Origin: Streptomyces sp. NBC_00237
Lineage (GTDB): Bacteria; Actinomycetota; Actinomycetes; Streptomycetales; Streptomycetaceae
Direction: 5' to 3'
Length of the DNA: 64,000 nt
Assembly: GCF_026342435.1 (NCBI RefSeq)
Contig: NZ_JAPEMT010000002.1
Location: 1,054,001-1,118,000, forward strand
This document shows, piece after piece, positions 1 through 7,603 of this stretch. Numbering within the stretch: position 1 is the first letter of the stretch; the number at the start of each line of letters is the position of its first letter. Under the pieces are notes generated by a model. That model did no database searches, had not been told where the DNA came from, and was given only the letters and a program-made list of their open reading frames with translations. A program made the translations under genes and the position numbers.

Positions 1-326
1 CGCACGGCCACGAGGCCGGGACCGCGCGGGCCGGACGCCTGTCGCTCGACGAGCGTGCGCACCGCGTACTCCGCGGCGAAGTACAGGGCCCGGCCGAGGT
101 CCCGGGTGGCGAAGGATTCGCCGAAGGAGCCGTCGACTCCGCGGACCGTGCCGTCCGGGTCGACCACCAGCAGGAGGGCCTCCGCCAGCTCCTCCTCGTG
201 CTCCTCGTAGTAGTCGGGCTCCGTGGTGGTCTTCGGCAGCATCGACTCGTCGAGCAGGTCGCAGCGGGCGGCCAGTTCCCGCCAGGCCCGGTGGAGTACG
301 TCCTCAGTGATCAACATGGGCGTCAT
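1..326 (-). CDS. Hypothetical protein, 5' part only (runs off the left edge)
   Basis: An open minus-strand frame starts at the ATG at 326 (MTPMLITEDVLHRAWRELAA...) and is still open at base 1, giving 108 residues. The product is acidic and soluble, with a Tyr/Glu-rich patch (YYEEHEEEL) near residue 42 and no signal peptide or membrane segment. A second in-frame ATG lies three codons in, at 317. I do not recognise a family. It is divergent from the DUF4142 gene, with about 180 bp between them for both promoters. The frame keeps the strong third-position GC bias of its neighbours, so I regard it as real, but its function is unknown. Confidence 0.55.
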   Translation of the reverse strand, partial: MTPMLITEDVLHRAWRELAARCDLLDESMLPKTTTEPDYYEEHEEELAEALLLVVDPDGTVRGVDGSFGESFATRDLGRALYFAAEYAVRTLVERQASGPRGPGLVAV

Positions 327-509
327 GATGGGCGACGGCACTGACAACGCGCCCGGCCCGCCCCCCGCGCCGCGCTCCCCTGAACATGTCGCGTGCCTCA
401 CACGTACCCATGAATGACGCCAAGTGCCTGAAGGATCAAGGTACTTGCCGGTTGATTCGATCGCGTACCGCAGCACCAGCACCACGCACCGCATCCGGGA
501 GACCCGACC

Positions 510-1298
510 ATGCCCCCCGTCCTCCTCACCCTGTTGCGCCGGATCAACGGCACCGCGCTCATCGTCACCGCCCTGATCGCCACGCTCGCCGCACTCGCCT
601 TTCCCGTCTGGTCGTACGCGGACCGCTCCGGCACCGGCCAGGCCAACCTCGCGGCGTCGACCGTGCCCACCAAGTGGGGGCCCCTGTCGGCCGCCGACCG
701 GGACCTCCTGGTGAAGGTGCGCCTCGCCGGACTGTGGGAGCTCCCGGCCGGGCAGCAGGCCATCGAGCGCGCGCCCAGCCAGTCCGTCAAGGCGGCCGGG
801 GACCACCTCGTCGTCGGGCACACCGACCTGGACGCGCGCGCCCGTTCGGCGGCCTCCCAGCTCGGGGTGGAGCTCCCGAACCAGCCCACCCCCGAACAGC
901 AGGGCTGGCTGAGGGAGTTGACGGCCTCCACCGGGACGACGTACGAACGCCTCTTCGCGAACCTCCTCCGTCGCGCCCACGGCAAGGTCTTCGCCGTCAT
1001 CGCCCAGGTCCGCAACTCCACCCGCAACGCGCTCATCCGGCAGCTCGCCGACGCCTCCAACCAGACCGTCCTGGACCACATCACCATGCTGGAGGCGACC
1101 GGTCTCGTCGACTTCGACGCCATCGCCAACGAGGCCGCGGGCAACGCCACCGCCAGCCCCACCGGTCCTCCCCCGCCGGTGCCCGGAGCACCCGTCCCAG
1201 CCCCCGAACCGGCCTCGCCGACCGGTACCCAGACCTTCACCTCGCTGCCGTCCGCGCCGACGGTCGGCGACATCGGGAGCCCGGCGGCCCGGTCGTAG
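510..1298 (+). CDS. DUF4142 domain-containing, membrane-anchored protein
   Basis: A 262-residue protein with an N-terminal hydrophobic segment (about residues 14-36, a signal anchor or signal peptide). A helical DUF4142-like domain follows at about 55-210, with the typical start 'LSAADRDLLVKVRLAGLWE' and the His-containing stretch 'VVGHTDLDARARS'. The last 45 residues are a Pro/Thr/Ser-rich linker. DUF4142 proteins are ferritin-fold-like, extracytoplasmic and of unknown function. The gene stands alone before the DUF692 gene (149 bp gap). Family assignment is fairly safe; the biochemical role is not known. Confidence 0.8.
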   Translation: MPPVLLTLLRRINGTALIVTALIATLAALAFPVWSYADRSGTGQANLAASTVPTKWGPLSAADRDLLVKVRLAGLWELPAGQQAIERAPSQSVKAAGDHLVVGHTDLDARARSAASQLGVELPNQPTPEQQGWLRELTASTGTTYERLFANLLRRAHGKVFAVIAQVRNSTRNALIRQLADASNQTVLDHITMLEATGLVDFDAIANEAAGNATASPTGPPPPVPGAPVPAPEPASPTGTQTFTSLPSAPTVGDIGSPAARS

Positions 1299-1447
1299 TC
1301 CACACGGGGCCCCACGGGCCCCACAGGCCCTCACGGGCCCCCACCGGGCCCGGAACCTCAAATCAACCTCTGAACGTCCCCCCTCGTGGATTCAGCACGG
1401 CCTGACGGGGCCATGACCCCTGCACGGCACGTACCGAGGGGGACCAC
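1299..1447. other. Intergenic, GGGCCC-rich imperfect repeat
   Basis: This stretch between the DUF4142 and DUF692 genes has several overlapping GGGGCCCC/CGGGCCC palindromes at about 1305-1352. They could fold as a terminator of the upstream gene. No gene is seen. Confidence 0.35.
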
Positions 1448-2851
1448 ATGCAACGCGAGGACCAGGGAACCGGGCAGGGGATCCGGCAGAAGATCCGGCA
1501 CGAGACGCCACCGGCGATTCAGCTCGGCGTCGGCATCGGCTGGCGGCCCGAGATCGCCGACACGATCGAGGCGCTGCCCGGCATCGACTGGGTGGAGGTG
1601 GTCGCGGAGAACATCTGCCCCGGCCATCTCCCCGACTCCCTCCTGCGGTTGCGCGCCCGTGGCACGAAGGTCGTCCCGCACGGCGTCTCGCTGGGCATCG
1701 GCGGCGCGGACCGGCCCGACCCGGTCAGCCTGGCGTCCCTGGCCGCGCGCGCCGAGGCGCTGGGCGCGCCGCTGATCACCGAGCACATCGCGTTCGTCCG
1801 GGCGGGCGGGGCCCTGACCGCGTCCCGCGCCCTGGAGGCCGGGCACCTGCTGCCGGTGCCGCGCACCCGGGACGCGCTGCGGGTGCTGTGCGAGAACGTG
1901 CGGATCGCCCAGGACCAGCTGCCCGTGCCGCTGGCCCTGGAGAACATCGCGGCGCTGTTCTCGTGGCCGGGCGAGGAACTGACGGAGGGGCAGTTCCTCG
2001 CCGAGCTGGTGGAGCGGACGGGCGTACGGCTGTTGATCGACGTGGCCAACCTGCACACGAACCGCGTCAACCGGGGCGAGGACCCGGCGCGGGCACTGGA
2101 CGAGCTGCCGGTCGAGGCGATCGCGTACGTGCACGTGGCGGGCGGCGTCGAGAAGGACGGCGTGTGGCACGACACGCACGCCCATCCGGTCACGGAGCCG
2201 GTGCTGGAGGTGCTCGCGGAGCTGCGGTCCCGGGTGTCGCCGCCCGGGGTCCTGCTGGAGCGCGACGAGGACTTCCCTCCGGCCCAGGAGCTGGCGGCGG
2301 AGCTGAGCCTCATCCGGGAATCCGTCGGTTCTCCGCAGCTCGTGGGGGTCAGCGCCACAGGCCGGGGGCTCCGCCCCCGGACCTCCGCTCCTCAAGCGCC
2401 GGAGAGGCTGGATTTCGCTCCGCCCGCACGGCCGGAGCCCGACGGCGAAGCTCCCCGCAGCAACCTCGCCCTCGCCCAAGCCTCCCTGCTGGAAGCACTG
2501 GTCGCCGGGGGCCCCGTCCCCGAAGGCTTCGACGGGCCGCGCGTACGCGTCCAGGCCCGTGCCCTCGTCGCCAAGCGGGCCGGGATCGTCGCCAAGCTGG
2601 CCCCCGAGCTGCCGCGCGTCCTCGGCCCCGGGTTCCGTCCCGCGTTCTTCGCGTACGCCACGAGCCGCCCGCTGCGCGGCGGCTACCGCCGCGACGCCCT
2701 CGACTTCGCCGAGCACGCCCTCGTCCATGCCACGCTCTACCCCGCACAGCGCCGCGACCTCACGCACTGGTGGCAGGACCGCACCGACGCCAGGCCGCCG
2801 TCCCGCACCACCCGTCTCGTCCGCGCCGCCGCGGCCCTCGTCAGGAGGTGA
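1448..2851 (+). CDS. DUF692 / MNIO-type multinuclear iron oxidase with fused C-terminal domain
   Basis: A 467-residue protein. Residues 24-300 match the DUF692 TIM-barrel family (MNIO: multinuclear non-haem iron oxidases such as MbnB and TglH, which oxidise cysteine in peptide precursors). Likely iron ligands are all visible: H78, E112-H113, E165-N166, D198/N201/H203, H229, H244/H246 and E271. Residues 301-340 form a low-complexity linker derived from a dispersed repeat (see 2358-2430). Residues 340-440 form a separate helical domain that I recall being named after SCO6045; it might act as the precursor-recognition partner that other MNIOs carry as a separate protein. The stop codon lies inside the AGGAGG ribosome-binding site of the next gene, so the two are very probably co-translated. 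Upstream is 'gaggggga' before the ATG. The substrate is inferred to be the Cys-rich tail encoded immediately downstream. Confidence 0.85.
   Translation: MQREDQGTGQGIRQKIRHETPPAIQLGVGIGWRPEIADTIEALPGIDWVEVVAENICPGHLPDSLLRLRARGTKVVPHGVSLGIGGADRPDPVSLASLAARAEALGAPLITEHIAFVRAGGALTASRALEAGHLLPVPRTRDALRVLCENVRIAQDQLPVPLALENIAALFSWPGEELTEGQFLAELVERTGVRLLIDVANLHTNRVNRGEDPARALDELPVEAIAYVHVAGGVEKDGVWHDTHAHPVTEPVLEVLAELRSRVSPPGVLLERDEDFPPAQELAAELSLIRESVGSPQLVGVSATGRGLRPRTSAPQAPERLDFAPPARPEPDGEAPRSNLALAQASLLEALVAGGPVPEGFDGPRVRVQARALVAKRAGIVAKLAPELPRVLGPGFRPAFFAYATSRPLRGGYRRDALDFAEHALVHATLYPAQRRDLTHWWQDRTDARPPSRTTRLVRAAAALVRR
2358..2430. repeat. Dispersed Streptomyces-type hairpin repeat inside the DUF692 gene
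   Basis: The segment begins with the hairpin CCGGGGGC-TCC-GCCCCCGG and continues into 'cctccgctcctcaagcgccgg'-like sequence and 'ctggatttcgctccgccc'. I recognise this as a common intergenic repeat of Streptomyces genomes. Here it lies within the open frame and codes for the linker at about residues 305-328 without breaking it. Confidence 0.6.
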
Positions 2852-2859
2852 GCCCCGCC

Positions 2860-3978
2860 ATGTACGGCTCGTTGTCCACAGCTCTCACGGTCGTCGTCTA
2901 CGTCCTCGTCCCCGCGTCCGCCCTCCTCCTGATGCACACCGTGCGCCAGTCCCGGCCCCAGCTTCCCCCCGACGAGAACCCGGGGCCGCCCAGACACCTG
3001 GACCTCATGGAGGCCGCGTTCCTGATCGGCGGGCCCGGCCGCGCCGTGGACACCGCGATCACCGCCCTCCACCAGGACGGGCGGCTCGCCGTCGGCGGGC
3101 CCGGCGTCGTCGTCGTCCACGGGTGGACGGCCGGGGACACCGTCGAACGCGCGGTGCTGCACGAGTACACCGCCGCCCCCGACGGGGCCCTGCACACCCT
3201 GCGCTACGCGGCGATGCGCAACCCCGCCGTCCAGGAGATCGGCGACAGCCTCGCCGCGCGCGGGCTGCTCCTGCCGTCGCAGGGATCCCACCGGCCGTAC
3301 GCCTGGGGCAACCTTCAGGGCGTCCTGTGCGTGATCGCCCTTCCGCTCGCGGGGCTCTACACGCTCGCCTTCGAGTTCGGCGATCCTCGCGGGAACGACT
3401 CCTTCCCCTTCGTCCTGAAGATCCTGCCCGCGCTGGTCTTCGGCGCGGTGACCGGCTTCCGCTGGGCCTCGCGCGCCAAGCGCCGGATCACCGAACTGGG
3501 GCAGGAGGCGCTGCGCGCGTACCGCGCCGACCCGGCGAACCACCTGACACCCCCTCAGCAGGTGGCGGTCGGCGGCATCCGTGCCGTCCCCGACCCCGAC
3601 CTGCGCGATCAGCTCCGGGCGTCGACCCGCCACCGCCCGGCCCCCCACCCGCACTCCGACAGCTCGTCGTCCCCCTACCCGGTCCTGATCTGGTGCGCCG
3701 GTACGGTGCCGGGCGGCGGCCCCGGCGCGGCGTGCGGCGGATCCGCGTGCGGGAGCGGCGGGACCGGCTGCTCGGGCGGCGGAGGAAGCACCTGCTCCGA
3801 CGGGGGCGGCGGAGGGTGGGGCGGAGGCGGCGGAGGGGGCGGAGGCGGCGGCGGCTGCTCCTCCGGCAGCGGGTCGAGCTGCGGCGGAAGCAGCGGAAGC
3901 AGTTGCGGAAGCAGCAGCAGCGGAAGCAGTTGCGGCAGTAGCAGCAGCGGCAGTTCCTGCGGGAGCAGCAGCTCCTGA
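2860..3978 (+). CDS. TIGR04222-family membrane protein with Gly/Ser/Cys-repeat tail (candidate RiPP precursor)
   Basis: A 372-residue protein. Residues 1-25 form a membrane segment. Residues 47-255 match the TIGR04222 type (LMEAAFLIGGPGRA near 49; GIRAVPDPDLRDQL near 239), with further hydrophobic segments at about 153-170 and 184-198. From residue 276 the protein turns into almost pure Gly/Ser/Cys: ten Cys (279, 292, 297, 304, 312, 333, 341, 349, 358, 367), a 12-Gly run and three perfect tandem copies of GSSCGSSSS ending at the last residue. The start is fixed by AGGAGG overlapping the stop of the DUF692 gene, 8 bp upstream. From memory, the TIGR04222 family is noted for such tails and for DUF692 neighbours. 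I infer that the tail is oxidised at Cys by the upstream enzyme, possibly for metal (copper) binding. The tail could instead be structural and unmodified. Confidence 0.85.
   Translation: MYGSLSTALTVVVYVLVPASALLLMHTVRQSRPQLPPDENPGPPRHLDLMEAAFLIGGPGRAVDTAITALHQDGRLAVGGPGVVVVHGWTAGDTVERAVLHEYTAAPDGALHTLRYAAMRNPAVQEIGDSLAARGLLLPSQGSHRPYAWGNLQGVLCVIALPLAGLYTLAFEFGDPRGNDSFPFVLKILPALVFGAVTGFRWASRAKRRITELGQEALRAYRADPANHLTPPQQVAVGGIRAVPDPDLRDQLRASTRHRPAPHPHSDSSSSPYPVLIWCAGTVPGGGPGAACGGSACGSGGTGCSGGGGSTCSDGGGGGWGGGGGGGGGGGGCSSGSGSSCGGSSGSSCGSSSSGSSCGSSSSGSSCGSSSS
3694..3975 (+). repeat. Gly/Ser/Cys coding repeat (tail of TIGR04222 protein)
   Basis: This coding microrepeat includes GGC/GGA runs at about 3805-3855. 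The 27-bp unit encoding GSSCGSSSS is repeated three times at 3895-3975. Every repeat keeps one Cys at the same place. Confidence 0.85.
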
Positions 3979-4140
3979 CAGACCATCATCCCCACTCGCC
4001 CCGTAACACCTCACGTCCGCCTCGCGCCACCTCCGGCCCAAATACCTCACCACGCCGCACATCCCCCACGCTCGGTAACGAAAGCACAACACCCCGCACA
4101 CAGCATGGCCACGACATGACAACAACGGACTCTCCTCGCA

Positions 4141-4147
4141 TAGAAAT
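4141..4147 (+). promoter_or_regulatory. Possible leaderless promoter -10 of the second TIGR04222 gene
   Basis: TAGAAAT stands six bases before the ATG at 4153, with ATGACA about 19 bp further upstream as a -35-like hexamer. There is no Shine-Dalgarno sequence, which fits a leaderless transcript. The surrounding 175 bp (3979-4152) is unusually AT-rich for this window. Confidence 0.3.
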
Positions 4148-4152
4148 CCGCC

Positions 4153-4920
4153 ATGTTCTGGGTCCTGCTCCTCGTCATCGCCTGGGTCGCCGCCGTCGCC
4201 TCCTGCGTCCGTCTCGTCCGCGCCGCCACCGCCGTGGCGGCCGTCGGCGACTCCGCTCCCGATCTGCCGCCCCACGACGACGAGTTGACCCTGCACGAGG
4301 CCGCGTTCCTGTGCGGGGGCCCCGACCGGGTCGCCGAGCTGACCCTCGTCTCCATGCACGCCGACCGCCGCCTCCTGCTGGCCCACACCGGCTGGACCAC
4401 CGTCGTCGCCCCGCACGGCCACAACGCCCTGGAGCGCGCGGCGATCGGCGCGGCGGGCCCCGACGGACAGTCCCGTACGGCAGCGGTACGGGCCGCGGTG
4501 GCGACCGCCGACACCGTACGGGCGCTCGCCGAGCGGCTGATCGCCTCCGGCCTCGCCGTCCCCGCCCACCTCCAGCGCGCGGTGGACTCCGGGGTGCGGG
4601 CGGTGCGCGGCGCGAGCGTGCTGATCCTGTCGCTGGGTGCCGTGGCCTCGCTCGCGCTGCCGCAGGACGCGGCGGAATCCGGCCCGGTCGCCCTGTGGTT
4701 CTCCCTCCCGCTGGTCCTCACGCTCGGCTGCCTGGCCGTCGCCCGCATCGAGGTCCACCCGTACACCCAGTGGGCTTCCACGGCCGGTCAGATCCGGCTG
4801 CGCGCGGTGGACCGGGACGGCGGCGGGGACGGCCGCCGCGCGCTGCTGACCGCCGTCGCCGTGTCGGGCGCGCGGGCGATACCCGATCCGGAGCTGCGCA
4901 CGGCGTTGACGCGGCCGTGA
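4153..4920 (+). CDS. TIGR04222-family membrane protein lacking the Cys-rich tail
   Basis: A 255-residue paralogue of the membrane domain encoded at 2860. It shares LHEAAFLCGGPDRV near residue 46 (LMEAAFLIGGPGRA in the other) and GARAIPDPELRTAL at the end (GIRAVPDPDLRDQL in the other). It has an N-terminal membrane segment (residues 1-18) and two more at about 155-168 and 178-195. It stops where the other protein's tail begins, so it cannot supply a Cys-rich substrate. It may pair with the tailed protein as a scaffold or receptor. The gene sits 174 bp downstream of the tailed paralogue and may have its own promoter. No enzymatic motif was seen. Confidence 0.75.
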   Translation: MFWVLLLVIAWVAAVASCVRLVRAATAVAAVGDSAPDLPPHDDELTLHEAAFLCGGPDRVAELTLVSMHADRRLLLAHTGWTTVVAPHGHNALERAAIGAAGPDGQSRTAAVRAAVATADTVRALAERLIASGLAVPAHLQRAVDSGVRAVRGASVLILSLGAVASLALPQDAAESGPVALWFSLPLVLTLGCLAVARIEVHPYTQWASTAGQIRLRAVDRDGGGDGRRALLTAVAVSGARAIPDPELRTALTRP

Positions 4921-5098
4921 AGCTCGGGCTGACGGCTCCGTGAAGCAACGGGGTCAATGAGCCCGACACCGCACACCGGTGCTTTACTTCACCAACTCCC
5001 CATCCAAGTATCCCTTTTGTCGAGTACGTCCAGCACGTCACCCGCCCTGTGTGCCACGCCGCCCACAGGTGCGCAGGAACAAGGGATCAGGGATCGCG

Positions 5099-6724
5099 AT
5101 GAGAGCACTAGCGCTGTACGGAGCCACCACCCTCGGCTCCCTGGTCCTGACCGCCCTCGCGACGGCCCCCACCGGGGCGCTCACCGCCCCCCACGAGACC
5201 CCGGAGGCCCGCGGCGTCGCCCTCGCCGCCGAACGCGCCCGCACCACCCCTCCGGCCTTCGGCGCGTGCCCCGCGTCGGAGCAACTCCCCGACACGGTCC
5301 GCTGCGCCGCCGTCAAGGTCCCCCTCGACTACGCGAAGCCGGGCGGCAGGCAGATCGACCTGACCGTCAGCCGCCTGAAGGCGGGCGGCAAGGACGCGAA
5401 GACCAAGAAGCCCGTCCCCCGCCAGGGCGCGCTGCTCTTCAACCCGGGCGGCCCCGGCGCCTCCTCCATGTACTTCCCCCTGGTCGCCGGGACGCCGGAG
5501 TGGAAGAACATCGCCGCCGCGTACGACCTGGTGGGCTACTCCCCGCGCGGCGTCGCCCGCAGCGCCCCCCTCTCCTGCACGGACCCGAAGGGCTTCGCCG
5601 AGGCCCCCACGCAGTCTCCGGTCAACCCCTCCGAGTCGTACAAGAAGGAGCGGATCGCCCGCGCGAAGACCTACGCGCAGGGCTGTGCCCGCAACGCGGG
5701 CGAGGCGCTGCGCCACTACCACTCCCTCAACAACGTCCGCGACCTGGAAGTCCTGCGCGCCGCCCTCGGCGAGCCGAAGCTCAACTTCATGGGCGCGTCC
5801 TACGGCACCTACTTCGGCGCCCTCTACGCGACCCTCTACCCCTCGCACGTGCGCCGGATGGTCTTCGACTCGGCGGTCAACCCCGACCCCGCCCAGATCT
5901 GGTACCGCAACAACCTCGACCAGTCGGCCGCCTTCGAGGGCCGCTGGGAGGACTTCCGCACCTGGGTCGCCAAGCACGACGGGACGTACGGACTCGGCGA
6001 CTCGCCGGAGGCGGTCCAGCACAGCTACGCCAGGGTCCGCGCCGAGCTCGCCCACAAGCCCGCTGGCGGCAAGGTGGGCCCCGGCCAGCTCCAGGCGGCG
6101 TACCTGAAGACGGGCTACTACGACGACTTGTGGGCGATGCGCGCCACGGCCCTCGCCGAGTACCTGAAGGGCAACCCCAAGCCCCTGATCGAGCAGGCCG
6201 CCCCCCGCCCCGAGGCGGCCGAGGACGACGAGAACGGCAGCGCCGTCTACACGGCCGTGGAGTGCAACGACGCCCCCTGGCCGACCGACTTCAGGATCTG
6301 GGACCGGGACAACACGCGCCTCGCGAAGCGCGCCCCGTTCGAGACGTGGGACAACGCGTGGATGAACCTCCCCTGCGCGTACTGGACCGCGCCCCGGCAG
6401 CAGCCGGTGGACGTACGGGTCGCGAAGGGGGCCCTGCCGCCGACCTTGATCCTGGCGGCGGAGCGCGACGCGGCGACTCCGTACAAGGGGGCGCTGGAAC
6501 TCCAGAAGCGGCTGCCGGACGCGGCGGTGGTCACGGAGAAGGACTCCGGTACGCACGGCATCGGGGGCGGCGCGAACGCCTGCGTCAACACGCACATGGA
6601 GACGTACCTGCTGACCGGAAAGACACCGGTGCGGCGCGCGGCCTGCGCGCCGCACCGGGAGCCGAACCCGGTGTCGCTGGACGAGCGCGCCCTCCCACTG
6701 CGGGGGATTCCGGCCGCCGTCTGA
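5099..6724 (+). CDS. Secreted alpha/beta hydrolase, tripeptidyl aminopeptidase-like (TAP/SlpD type)
   Basis: A 541-residue exported serine hydrolase. The signal peptide covers about residues 1-30 (MRALALYGATTLGSLVLTAL...). The oxyanion-loop motif LLFNPGGPGAS is near 112, the nucleophile elbow GASYG has Ser234, the acid is probably the Asp of 'AAERDAATP' near 467, and the His is in 'DSGTHGIG'. A TAP-like C-terminal domain with paired Cys follows, as in mycelium-associated tripeptidyl aminopeptidases that trim secreted peptides. I chose the ATG at 5099 because the signal peptide starts there; an in-frame start at 4979 would add 40 non-conserved residues. It ends in a hairpin shared with chdC. 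Confidence 0.85.
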   Translation: MRALALYGATTLGSLVLTALATAPTGALTAPHETPEARGVALAAERARTTPPAFGACPASEQLPDTVRCAAVKVPLDYAKPGGRQIDLTVSRLKAGGKDAKTKKPVPRQGALLFNPGGPGASSMYFPLVAGTPEWKNIAAAYDLVGYSPRGVARSAPLSCTDPKGFAEAPTQSPVNPSESYKKERIARAKTYAQGCARNAGEALRHYHSLNNVRDLEVLRAALGEPKLNFMGASYGTYFGALYATLYPSHVRRMVFDSAVNPDPAQIWYRNNLDQSAAFEGRWEDFRTWVAKHDGTYGLGDSPEAVQHSYARVRAELAHKPAGGKVGPGQLQAAYLKTGYYDDLWAMRATALAEYLKGNPKPLIEQAAPRPEAAEDDENGSAVYTAVECNDAPWPTDFRIWDRDNTRLAKRAPFETWDNAWMNLPCAYWTAPRQQPVDVRVAKGALPPTLILAAERDAATPYKGALELQKRLPDAAVVTEKDSGTHGIGGGANACVNTHMETYLLTGKTPVRRAACAPHREPNPVSLDERALPLRGIPAAV

Positions 6725-6737
6725 TCTTCCGGGCTGG

Positions 6738-6775
6738 GGTGGTGCTCCTGGCGAATACGCGCCAGGAACACCACC
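6738..6775. terminator. Hairpin between convergent hydrolase and chdC genes
   Basis: The 16-bp arms GGTGGTGCTCCTGGCG and CGCCAGGAACACCACC pair with one mismatch around a 6-nt loop (AATACG). It serves as a likely bidirectional terminator. Confidence 0.75.
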
Positions 6776-6831
6776 AAGTCATGCGAGCCGTACGGGAGTC
6801 GCTCCCGTACGGAAGTCCAGGTCTACGGGGC

Positions 6832-7599
6832 TTACGCGAGCCCCGCCACCAGGTCCGCGACGCTCTTGCGGCGCCCGGTGTAGAAGGGCACCTCCTCGCG
6901 GACGTGCATCCGGGCCTCGGAGGCGCGCAGGTGGCGCATCAGGTCGACGATGCGGTACAGCTCGTCGGCCTCGAAGGCGAGCAGCCACTCGTAGTCGCCG
7001 AGCGAGAACGAGGCGACGGTGTTGGCGCGCACGTCGGGGTAGCCGCGGGCCATCATGCCGTGGTCCTTGAGCATCCGCCGACGGTCCTCGTCGGGCAGCA
7101 GGTACCAGTCGTACGACCGCACGAACGGGTACACCGACACGTAGTCGCGCGGGTTCTCGTCGGCCAGGAACGCCGGGATGTGCGACTTGTTGAACTCGGC
7201 GGGACGGTGCAGCGCCATGTTCGACCACACGGGCTCCAGCGCGCGTCCCAGCTTCGTACGACGGAAGAGGTTGTACGCGGTCTGGAGCTCGTCCGAGGTC
7301 TCGGCGTGCCACCAGATCATGACGTCGGCGTCGGCGCGCAGCCCGGAGACGTCGTACGTGCCTCGGACGGTGACGTCCTCGGCGGCGAGCTTGTCGAAGA
7401 GCGCCTGGACCTCGTCGGCGTAGCCGTCGCGGTCTGTTCCCTCAGAAGGAAGCACGTCTCGCAGCTTGAAGACGGACCACAGGGTGTAGCGGATGACCTC
7501 GTTGAGGTCCTTGGCCTTCTTGCCCGCGTTCGGGGCCTTGCCGTGCGCGACGGCAGCCTGGTCGGCGGCCTCGTGCGCGGCGTTCTCCTGAGCAGTCAT
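6832..7599 (-). CDS. chdC: Coproheme decarboxylase ChdC (HemQ, chlorite-dismutase family)
   Basis: A 255-residue protein that converts Fe-coproporphyrin III (coproheme) to haem b, the last step of the coproporphyrin-dependent route used by Actinobacteria. Family stretches are clear: IRYTLWSVFKL near 36, the YVSVYPFVRSYDWYLLP motif containing the catalytic Tyr near 145, and MMARGYPDVRANTVASFSLGDYEWLLAFE near 177, which includes the active-site region. The N-terminal 25 residues are polar and variable. The ATG at 7599 lies four bases after the stop of hemG, with little Shine-Dalgarno sequence, so translation is probably coupled. Confidence 0.93.
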   Translation of the reverse strand: MTAQENAAHEAADQAAVAHGKAPNAGKKAKDLNEVIRYTLWSVFKLRDVLPSEGTDRDGYADEVQALFDKLAAEDVTVRGTYDVSGLRADADVMIWWHAETSDELQTAYNLFRRTKLGRALEPVWSNMALHRPAEFNKSHIPAFLADENPRDYVSVYPFVRSYDWYLLPDEDRRRMLKDHGMMARGYPDVRANTVASFSLGDYEWLLAFEADELYRIVDLMRHLRASEARMHVREEVPFYTGRRKSVADLVAGLA

Positions 7600-7603
7600 G
7601 TGG

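Noticed and set aside
398..1324. Long antisense frame opposite the DUF4142 gene
   Set aside because: GC-rich shadow of a real gene with no domain or ribosome-binding site; the same applies to many long antisense frames in the window.
3805..3855. Frameshift suspected in the poly-glycine tract of the TIGR04222 protein
   Set aside because: The frame stays open with a regular Cys/Ser pattern to the stop, and the tail type is typical of the family.
4979..5098. Earlier start for the secreted hydrolase
   Set aside because: It would place about 40 polar residues before the signal peptide.
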